In this document: piece after piece, positions 33,972 to 39,459 of the stretch
Numbering within the stretch: the stretch's first letter is position 1
Layout of the letters: every line of letters begins with the position of its first letter
NCBI GenBank assembly: GCA_013372875.1
Contig: JABXIW010000245.1
Span: 1-39,459, forward strand
Reading direction: 5' to 3'
Source of the DNA: Gammaproteobacteria bacterium
GTDB lineage: Bacteria > Pseudomonadota > Gammaproteobacteria > Enterobacterales > Kangiellaceae
Length of the DNA stretch: 39,459 nucleotides
Translations under genes and position numbers: made by a program
The notes under the pieces: model-generated
Seen by the model: the letters and a program-made list of their open reading frames with translations, nothing else
Told to the model about the DNA's origin: nothing
The model's database searches: none

Positions 33972-36118
33972 TGGCTCAGCAGACGATTTTTCAGTTTGAT
34001 TTACAAGACGATGGCATCGCCTTAATCACTTTCGATCTAGTGGGCGAAGCACAAAACGTATTAAAGCAAGCATTTATCGATGAAGCGGAAAGCCTGATTG
34101 ATGAAGTTGCTGCGCAAAAAGATCTCAAAGGGATTATTTTCCAAAGTGGCAAGGCCAAGAGCTTTATTGCAGGCGCTGATATCAATATGCTGAATGCAGC
34201 AAATACTTTAGAAGAAGCCGAGCAGATGAGTCGTAATGGTCATGCAATTTTCAATAAAATTGAAAGCCTAAAAATTCCAGTGGTGGCTGCGATTGATGGA
34301 GCTTGCTTAGGTGGTGGCTTAGAATTTGCTTTAGCTTGTCATGGCCGCGTTTGTACGGACTCTAGTTCTACCAAATTAGGCTTGCCAGAAGTGCAATTGG
34401 GCTTACTACCAGGTGGTGGTGGCACTCAGCGTTTACCTAAACTAATTGGTATTGCCGCATCCCTGGATATGATGTTAACAGGCAAGCAAGTTTTCCCAAA
34501 GCAAGCCTTGAAATCTGGCTTGGTGGATGAGGTTGTACCAAGCGCCAACTTATTAAAAGCCGCACGAAAGCGTGTCATGCAGCTCAGAAAAGGCGAGAAA
34601 AAGAAGCAATCATTCTTTTCCATGAAAGGTTTGCAGCAGCTGGCTTTAGAGAAAAATCCATTGGGCAGAAATATTTTGTTCGATCAGGCGAAAAAGCAAT
34701 TGCTCAAGAAAACCAAAGGTAACTATCCAGCGCCAGAAAAAATCTTAGAGTGTGTAGAAAAAGGCGTGTCGCAAGGCAAGCAAGCGGGTTATGCCATTGA
34801 AGCTAAGAATTTTGCAGAATTGGTGATGTCACCAGAAGCCAAGGCTCTGATTAGCATTTTCTTTGCTACCACTGAGCTGAAAAAAGACACCGGCATTGAC
34901 TCAGACGCAGAAGCTGTGAAAGTCGATAAAGTAGGCGTGTTAGGCGGCGGCCTTATGGGCTCTGGCATTGCTTATGTTTCTGCGGATAAAGCAGGGAAAA
35001 TGGTTCGTTTGAAAGATATTAGCGCTGAAGGTATTAGTAAGGCGCTGAACTATTCTTGGAAAATTATCAGCAAAAAACTAAAGCGCCGCTTTATTTCCGA
35101 TGCGGATGCCAAGAAAACCATGTCGCGTTTAACCGGTTCAGTGGATTATTCGGGCTTTAAGGATTGCGATATGGTGATCGAGGCAGTGTTTGAAAAGCTG
35201 GAGCTCAAACATCAAATGGTGAATGAAGTTGAAGCAAACTGTAGCGAGAACACCATTTTTGCTACTAATACATCGTCAATTCCGATTGCCGATATTGCCA
35301 ATGCGGCAAAGCGTCCAGGACAGGTGGTGGGTTTGCATTACTTCTCACCAGTGGAAAAAATGCCGCTAGTGGAAATTATTAGTACTCCTCAGACCGAAGA
35401 TTGGGTGGTGGCAACTTGTGTTGAACTCGGTAAACAGCAAGGCAAGACGCCAATCGTGGTTAATGATGGTGCTGGTTTTTATGTCAATCGGATTTTAACG
35501 CCTTACATGAATGAAGCGGCGATTATGCTCAGTGAAGGAGTGGCGGTTGAAAAGTTGGATAAGGCTTTGGTAAAAGCAGGTTTTCCAATTGGTCCATTTA
35601 CCTTGCTTGACCAAGTAGGAATCGACGTGGCAACCAAGGTCGCGCCAATTTTAGAAGGTGCGTTTGGCGAGCGTATGGCGCCACCACAGGCTTTTGCAAA
35701 ATTAATAGAAGATGGTCGTTTGGGTAAGAAAAACGGTAAGGGTTTCTATAAATACGACGGCAAGAAGAAAGGTCCGAAAGAAGTCGATGAATCTGTGTAT
35801 CGTTTGTTAGGTATAGAACCAAGCAAATCCATGACTGCCGATGAAATTAGCGAACGTAGCATTTTAATGATGCTGAATGAAGCGGCACGTTGTTTAGATG
35901 AAGGCATTATTCGCAGTGCGCGTGATGGTGATATTGGCGCAATTTTCGGCATTGGTTTCCCGCCGTTCCAGGGTGGTCCATTCCGTTATATGGATAAACT
36001 GGGAGTGGCTAAAGTTGTGGAGCGCCTTGAGCATTATCAAAAACTGCATGGCGAGCGTTTTACTCCTGCCGCAATGCTCGTGAACATGGCGCAGCAGCAA
36101 GAATCATTTTATAACTAA
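33971..36118 (+). CDS. fadJ: Multifunctional fatty-acid oxidation alpha subunit FadJ
   Basis: Enoyl-CoA hydratase, isomerase and 3-hydroxyacyl-CoA dehydrogenase in one chain, 715 aa. The N-terminal crotonase domain (about 1-190) holds the catalytic glutamates Glu118 (GGGLEFALACHGR) and Glu140 (LPEVQLGLLPGGGG). The 22-residue spacing between them matches FadJ rather than FadB (20). The NAD-binding domain begins with GVLGGGLMGSG (322-332), then the ATNTSSIPI and GLHYFSPVEKMPLVE motifs. C-terminal 3HCDH domains follow (NRILTPYMNEAA; GIGFPPFQGGPFRYMD). Coupled to fadI by a one-base overlap. Together they form the FadIJ complex. Confidence 0.95.
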   Translation: MAQQTIFQFDLQDDGIALITFDLVGEAQNVLKQAFIDEAESLIDEVAAQKDLKGIIFQSGKAKSFIAGADINMLNAANTLEEAEQMSRNGHAIFNKIESLKIPVVAAIDGACLGGGLEFALACHGRVCTDSSSTKLGLPEVQLGLLPGGGGTQRLPKLIGIAASLDMMLTGKQVFPKQALKSGLVDEVVPSANLLKAARKRVMQLRKGEKKKQSFFSMKGLQQLALEKNPLGRNILFDQAKKQLLKKTKGNYPAPEKILECVEKGVSQGKQAGYAIEAKNFAELVMSPEAKALISIFFATTELKKDTGIDSDAEAVKVDKVGVLGGGLMGSGIAYVSADKAGKMVRLKDISAEGISKALNYSWKIISKKLKRRFISDADAKKTMSRLTGSVDYSGFKDCDMVIEAVFEKLELKHQMVNEVEANCSENTIFATNTSSIPIADIANAAKRPGQVVGLHYFSPVEKMPLVEIISTPQTEDWVVATCVELGKQQGKTPIVVNDGAGFYVNRILTPYMNEAAIMLSEGVAVEKLDKALVKAGFPIGPFTLLDQVGIDVATKVAPILEGAFGERMAPPQAFAKLIEDGRLGKKNGKGFYKYDGKKKGPKEVDESVYRLLGIEPSKSMTADEISERSILMMLNEAARCLDEGIIRSARDGDIGAIFGIGFPPFQGGPFRYMDKLGVAKVVERLEHYQKLHGERFTPAAMLVNMAQQQESFYN

Positions 36119-36155
36119 TTGATTTTAAAAGTATTAATGGCCGTTAGATAAAGTA

Positions 36156-36183
36156 AAGCCCAGCAAACGCTGGGCTTATTTTT
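36156..36183 (+). terminator. Intrinsic terminator after fadIJ
   Basis: AAGCCCAGC (36156-36164), loop AAAC, GCTGGGCTT (36169-36177), then ATTTTTT. The stem is identical to that of the terminator after NAD-GDH at 24292. Confidence 0.92.
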
Positions 36184-36205
36184 AAGCTCACAACCCTGTG
36201 CACTC

Positions 36206-36230
36206 AAAAAAATAGCGGCATAACCGCTAT
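36206..36230 (-). terminator. Intrinsic terminator for the 52-aa gene
   Basis: On the minus strand ATAGCGG (36230-36224), loop TTATG, CCGCTAT (36218-36212), followed directly by a U-run (plus-strand A-run at 36206-36212). It lies 40 nt after the stop of the small membrane gene, which supports that gene being real. Confidence 0.85.
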
Positions 36231-36270
36231 ATCAGAGGACAATGATAATTTAGTTCAAATTCGTTTTATC

Positions 36271-36429
36271 TTATTCAAAGATACGTTTAAGTAGTGGTCG
36301 AGAAGCCAAAGTAAGTGCTAAAGCCATTACTAACTCCTTGTTATTATTGAAATAACTCATGACATCGGGGGTTGTCATAATAAATTTCGACGCTACTAAT
36401 AATACGATCAAGCCAACTATATATTTCAT
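36271..36429 (-). CDS. Small membrane protein, 52 aa
   Basis: Unrecognised. MKYIVGLIVLLVASKF forms an N-terminal hydrophobic helix. A polar middle follows (MTTPDVMSYFNNNKE), then a second moderately hydrophobic helix (LVMALALTLASRPLL) and a basic end (KRIFE). A hairpin of two helices in the inner membrane is likely. I prefer the ATG at 36429, preceded by AAGAGA, over the in-frame start at 36453. A U-tailed terminator downstream supports it being expressed. It lies between fadJ and a small outer-membrane barrel; function unknown. The 219 nt upstream (36430-36648) hold its promoter region and the hairpin at 36601-36625. Confidence 0.6.
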   Translation of the reverse strand: MKYIVGLIVLLVASKFIMTTPDVMSYFNNNKELVMALALTLASRPLLKRIFE

Positions 36430-36600
36430 GATAAATCTCTTTTTATGAACCAAAATGGTTTTGCTTTTGGATTGTCAGAAAATTTAACACTAAATTGCAG
36501 GCTTTAATGTGCGCAAAATCGCATTAGTGGCTGGGGTTTTGTGAACTCTTTAGCAAAAGTGTCAAAAAATTATACATTTGCTGATAAGAGGTGTTTTTTA

Positions 36601-36625
36601 GGTGGCTAAAAGAGCTTTAGCCACC
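36601..36625. repeat. 10-bp perfect hairpin downstream of the 211-aa barrel gene
   Basis: GGTGGCTAAA (36601-36610) and TTTAGCCACC (36616-36625) with a 5-nt loop, 24 nt after the barrel gene's stop on the minus strand. The sequence after it on that strand is TAAAAAACAC, so there is no U-run. It may act as a weak or factor-assisted terminator or protect the mRNA 3' end. Confidence 0.6.
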
Positions 36626-36648
36626 ACTAATTTACTAGATAATCAGAC

Positions 36649-37284
36649 TTAGAAATTGGCTCTTAACGTCAGTTGTGAAGTTTCACCTGCGGCTTCTTCC
36701 CCAACGGTTAGACCTAATGACCAGGTCTTGTTCAGATAATAGCGGATTTCTGCACCGAAAATCGTATCATCATCTTCATGTAGAGCTTCATTAACGTAAG
36801 GTGAAAAATCAACATCTTTGTAGCCAGCAAACAGCGAGGATTCCCAGTTGGCATTCCAGCGAGTTCTTGCGCCTAATTTAACTTGGAAACCATCTTCATC
36901 ATTGCCATAAGTGGATTGTGGAATTAGGCCTTCTGCATCTTGCTTTAAATAACCGACTTCGGCGATTAAATCGGTCGAGCGAGTCATAGCGGTGTGAAAA
37001 CCAAGATTTAAACTGTACTCACTGGCATCCACATCGGCAACTTGACCGCCAGCCCAAACATCAGCTGACTGGGTGTTGTAAGTGGTGCGCAGGTATAAAG
37101 ATTCAGTCCAATCAAGGCTGATATCAAAGTTGTAGCCAGATTTATCGCTGGTTAATTCCCCAGCGCTATGCACCAAGCCAAACTGAAAGTAATTATAACT
37201 TAATTTGTCATTGGCACTCGCCGCAAAGCAAGCGGTTGCTAAAGATAGTGCTGCTATAGATTGAGCAAAAATGCTTTTTTTCAT
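36649..37284 (-). CDS. Small outer-membrane beta-barrel protein (paralogue 1)
   Basis: 211 aa. The signal peptide is MKKSIFAQSIAALSLATACF (cleavage near AASA-NDK). The body alternates hydrophobic and polar residues in about eight predicted strands and ends RANF, with a C-terminal Phe for BAM recognition. It resembles the following barrel gene: LNLGFHTAMTRSTDLIAEVG here against LNLGYKTALSSSVDFLAELG there. No known name recognised. I chose the ATG at 37284 because the signal peptide starts there; the 12-residue upstream extension has no support. Possible role: surface or porin-like protein (inference). Confidence 0.75.
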   Translation of the reverse strand: MKKSIFAQSIAALSLATACFAASANDKLSYNYFQFGLVHSAGELTSDKSGYNFDISLDWTESLYLRTTYNTQSADVWAGGQVADVDASEYSLNLGFHTAMTRSTDLIAEVGYLKQDAEGLIPQSTYGNDEDGFQVKLGARTRWNANWESSLFAGYKDVDFSPYVNEALHEDDDTIFGAEIRYYLNKTWSLGLTVGEEAAGETSQLTLRANF

Positions 37285-37350
37285 AATAAATCCATGTGAA
37301 TTCAAATTTTTTAGAATCATACTAAAAATAGAGAGAAAACCCCAGCTATA

Positions 37351-37377
37351 AAAAAGCCACCCTTATGGTGGCTTTTT
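37351..37377 (-). terminator. Intrinsic terminator between the two barrel genes
   Basis: AAAAAGCCACC (37351-37361) and GGTGGCTTTTT (37367-37377), loop CTTAT, flanked by A-runs on one side and T-runs on the other, so it can work in both directions. It serves paralogue 2, whose stop lies 13 nt away on the minus strand, so the two barrels are not simply one transcript. Confidence 0.9.
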
Positions 37378-37390
37378 TTAAGAATAGAGC

Positions 37391-37921
37391 TTAGAAATTA
37401 AATCGGAAGCTGACACCGTAATGTTCGTCTAAATCTTCATCATTACCAACTTCTAAAGCCATAGAAAATTGGTTATTGAAATGGTAGCGACCTTCAACAG
37501 TTACATCAGTTGTCTCCAGAACATCTGAATAAGTAGCGTAGCCACCTAACTCGAAATTACTGGTTGCCATGCCGCGTAAACCAACGCGAGCGTTATAGCC
37601 ATTGTCATCAGCAAAACCAAGGTCGATATCTTCATAGCCTAATTCTGCTAAGAAATCTACGCTCGAGCTTAAAGCTGTTTTGTAACCAAGGTTTAAACGA
37701 GTTGCTTTAAAGTCACCGCCGAAATCGCCATCTAGATCCGTGTAATCTAAACGACCATAAAAGTTGTCATCAAATTCTTTTGATAATTCGAAATTAAAGC
37801 CATCCGCACCATCAAAATCAACATATCCGATATCTAGGTAGTCATAACTAACGTTGTCTGCTAGAGCTAAACCTGAAGTGAGTGCCAGAGTGGTTGCTAA
37901 AAATACTTTCTTTAATGACAT
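37391..37921 (-). CDS. Small outer-membrane beta-barrel protein (paralogue 2)
   Basis: 176 aa. The signal peptide is MSLKKVFLATTLALTSGLAL with cleavage near A-DNVSYDY. About eight amphipathic strands and many Asp residues in the predicted loops (DFDGADG, DLDGDFGGD) suggest calcium-like or acidic surface loops. It ends FRFNF, typical of BAM substrates. GAGGAA precedes the ATG at 37921 by 8 nt, so the 26-codon upstream extension is not used. It is a paralogue of the 211-aa barrel: shared pattern (D/N)-x-(L/V)-SY-x-Y and conserved strands. A strong terminator follows. Confidence 0.78.
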   Translation of the reverse strand: MSLKKVFLATTLALTSGLALADNVSYDYLDIGYVDFDGADGFNFELSKEFDDNFYGRLDYTDLDGDFGGDFKATRLNLGYKTALSSSVDFLAELGYEDIDLGFADDNGYNARVGLRGMATSNFELGGYATYSDVLETTDVTVEGRYHFNNQFSMALEVGNDEDLDEHYGVSFRFNF

Positions 37922-38060
37922 TATTATTTCCTCATGTATATTAGTGTTTATGTCGAGAGTAATTGTGTAGTTTTGAAAATGAACGCTAACTGAATTCATT
38001 TGAAATAAAAGCTACTGTTAATAGTCTGTTACATTTAGCAATTAAAATTATAGGAAAGCT

Positions 38061-38978
38061 ATGCACAACGCTTTAACGCCTGTTCTAAATCAGCTCAATA
38101 AAGTCGTCTTAGGAAAGTCCCACCAAGTGAAACTGTCGGTGGCTTGTTTATTAGCAAAAGGTCATTTATTAATTGAAGATTTGCCCGGAATGGGTAAAAC
38201 CACTTTAGGACAAGCCATCGCTAGAGTTTTTGGTTTAGAATTTCAACGGATACAATTCACCAGTGATATTTTGCCTGCTGATATTATTGGCGCGAATATT
38301 TTTGATAAAAATGATGGCAAATTTAAATTTCATCCAGGCCCAGTTTTCAGTCAGCTAATTCTTGGTGATGAAATCAATCGTGCCACCCCCAAAGCACAAA
38401 GCGCTTTGCTGGAAGCGATGGAAGAGGGGCAGGTTACGGTTGAAGGTGAAACTTTTGCTTTGCCAGAGCCATTTTTTGTAATAGCCACGCAAAATCCATC
38501 ACATCAAATTGGCACTTACCCCTTGCCTGAATCGCAATTGGATCGCTTTTTATTTCGCTTAGAATTAGGTTATCCCGATCCAAGTTTTGAAAGAGTGTTA
38601 CTTAAAGGCAAAGCCGGAAGACAAAATTTACAAGAGATTGAGCCTTTGCTCGATCTGGCAAAACTTTCTGAAATTCAAAGTAAGGTTACCGACGTAACTG
38701 TGAGTGAGCACCTATTAAATTATGTGATTGGTTTAATTAAAGCCACTCGGCAAAGTCCGGATTTTGAGCATGGCTTATCACCTAGAGGTGGCTTAGCTTT
38801 AATTGCGGCGGCAAAAGCCTGGGCTTTTCTTGATGGCCGTGACTATGTACTCCCTGAAGATATTCAGCAGATTTTTATCCCTACGGTGGCTCATCGATTG
38901 GAGTTTTCTCAGAAAGGATCGGGCTCGGTACATCAGTTGGCCGATGAGTTGCTAGAACAAGTTAAGGTTCCGAGCTGA
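38061..38978 (+). CDS. MoxR-family AAA+ ATPase (second copy)
   Basis: 305 aa. Walker A is LPGMGKTT (41-48), Walker B ILGDEINRATPKAQSALLEA (DEINR 103-107), and the sensor region IATQNPSHQIGTYPLPESQL. It differs from the first MoxR (GAPGLAKT) and belongs to the type usually followed by a DUF58 protein and a transglutaminase. AGGAAA precedes the ATG at 38061. A DUF58 gene begins 28 nt downstream. The downstream partners are cut off by the window. Likely a distinct MoxR system from the bat cluster. Confidence 0.92.
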   Translation: MHNALTPVLNQLNKVVLGKSHQVKLSVACLLAKGHLLIEDLPGMGKTTLGQAIARVFGLEFQRIQFTSDILPADIIGANIFDKNDGKFKFHPGPVFSQLILGDEINRATPKAQSALLEAMEEGQVTVEGETFALPEPFFVIATQNPSHQIGTYPLPESQLDRFLFRLELGYPDPSFERVLLKGKAGRQNLQEIEPLLDLAKLSEIQSKVTDVTVSEHLLNYVIGLIKATRQSPDFEHGLSPRGGLALIAAAKAWAFLDGRDYVLPEDIQQIFIPTVAHRLEFSQKGSGSVHQLADELLEQVKVPS

Positions 38979-39006
38979 TTAATCGGAACTGATATGTCCT
39001 AAAGCC

Positions 39007-39459
39007 ATGAAGTTGTTTGCCAGTATTCGTGAAAAATTCTATCGCTGGGTAGATGCAAGGCTGCCAGCTAAGCCTGAAATTCAGTTGCGACAAAAAAATA
39101 TCTATATATTGCCCACGCGTTATGGCTGGTTGATGTTGGGGATTATTTTGTTGATCTTGGTTGCTGCCACCAACTATCAAAATAATATGGGTTATATGGC
39201 AGGCTTTGTGTTGCTCTCCATTGGTGCGCTTTCTACTTTTTATACCTATCGAAATTTACGCCAGTTGAAAATCAAAGTACTGAAACCAGAAGCTGTTTAT
39301 GCAGGTGAAAAAGCCACTTTGCAAATTGAGGTGGTTAATCAAACGGAGCAGTACCGAGCCAGTGTGGGGGTGGGCGAAGCTGCTAAAAAGATTCAGCTAT
39401 TCGATGTGCTCCCCGATAATTCTCAACTTCATCAAGAGCTTTTTTTGATCAAAAAAAGA
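39007..39459 (+). CDS. DUF58 family membrane protein, 5' part only
   Basis: 151 codons of an open frame that runs off the window. A basic N-terminus (MKLFASIREKFYRWVDARLP) precedes LRQKNIYILPTRYGWL, then two membrane helices (about 39-56 and 62-80) and the start of an extracytoplasmic or cytoplasmic domain. The sequence around residues 27-45 (NIYILPTRYGWLMLGII) is typical of the MoxR-linked DUF58 subclass. The diagnostic DUF58 motif would lie past the end. It is distinct from the soluble DUF58 at 30346, which has no membrane helices. Confidence 0.8.
   Translation, partial: MKLFASIREKFYRWVDARLPAKPEIQLRQKNIYILPTRYGWLMLGIILLILVAATNYQNNMGYMAGFVLLSIGALSTFYTYRNLRQLKIKVLKPEAVYAGEKATLQIEVVNQTEQYRASVGVGEAAKKIQLFDVLPDNSQLHQELFLIKKR

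Noticed and set aside
36601..36625. Intrinsic terminator call
   Set aside because: The stem is good, but the minus strand after it is A-rich rather than U-rich, and the plus strand has nothing to terminate.
1..39459. CRISPR arrays, tRNA or rRNA genes, insertion sequences, prophage
   Set aside because: I saw no regularly spaced repeats, no cloverleaf-like sequences in the gaps, and no transposase, integrase or phage proteins among the reading frames.

Overview
This window reads as a chromosomal segment of a low-GC gammaproteobacterium. Supporting evidence is the EF-P beta-lysylation set (efp, epmA, epmB), a FimX-like protein, the anaerobic-type fadIJ pair, a 180-kDa-type NAD-glutamate dehydrogenase, and outer-membrane barrels ending in Phe. 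A Kangiella/Aliikangiella-like marine heterotroph would fit, but I infer that only from gene content and base composition. I see no rRNA, tRNA, CRISPR array, insertion sequence, phage gene or plasmid gene.

Layout. (1) 1-4 kb, minus strand: a FimX-like REC/PAS/GGDEF/EAL protein with degenerate catalytic motifs, next to a PilZ-domain protein. (2) 4-7 kb: epmB divergent from efp across a 23-bp gap, then epmA. A long multi-stem inverted repeat lies between efp and epmA. (3) 7-9.3 kb, minus strand: a 116-aa unknown, nudC, and a YeiH-family membrane protein. (4) 9.4-12.1 kb: a YtrA-type GntR regulator, an ABC ATPase and a permease in overlapping order behind a perfect inverted-repeat operator, then a 59-aa membrane peptide. 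(5) 12.4-19.3 kb: DUF1302 barrel, DUF1329 protein, YCF48-like beta-propeller and a 777-aa MMPL-type RND protein. This looks like a trans-envelope hydrophobic-compound transport system and is the least understood block here. (6) 19.4-24.3 kb: NAD-GDH, followed by a 72-aa unknown. (7) 24.7-32.4 kb, minus strand: an SDR and a six-gene moxR/DUF58/DUF4381/batA/batBC/batD cluster. (8) 32.6-36.1 kb: fadI-fadJ with a recognisable promoter. (9) 36.2-37.9 kb, minus strand: a 52-aa membrane peptide and two paralogous small barrels. (10) 38-39.5 kb: a second MoxR ATPase and the start of a second DUF58 protein, cut by the window end.

How the genes work together. Genes epmA and epmB supply modification of Lys34 on EF-P. 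The GntR protein probably represses its own ABC operon. The RND block combines an inner-membrane pump with two or three exported partners. The MoxR cluster is an AAA+/vWA envelope chaperone-like system whose genes repeatedly overlap by 8 nt. FadI and FadJ form a beta-oxidation complex. Several intergenic palindromes without a U-tract are not explained by standard terminators and are reported separately.
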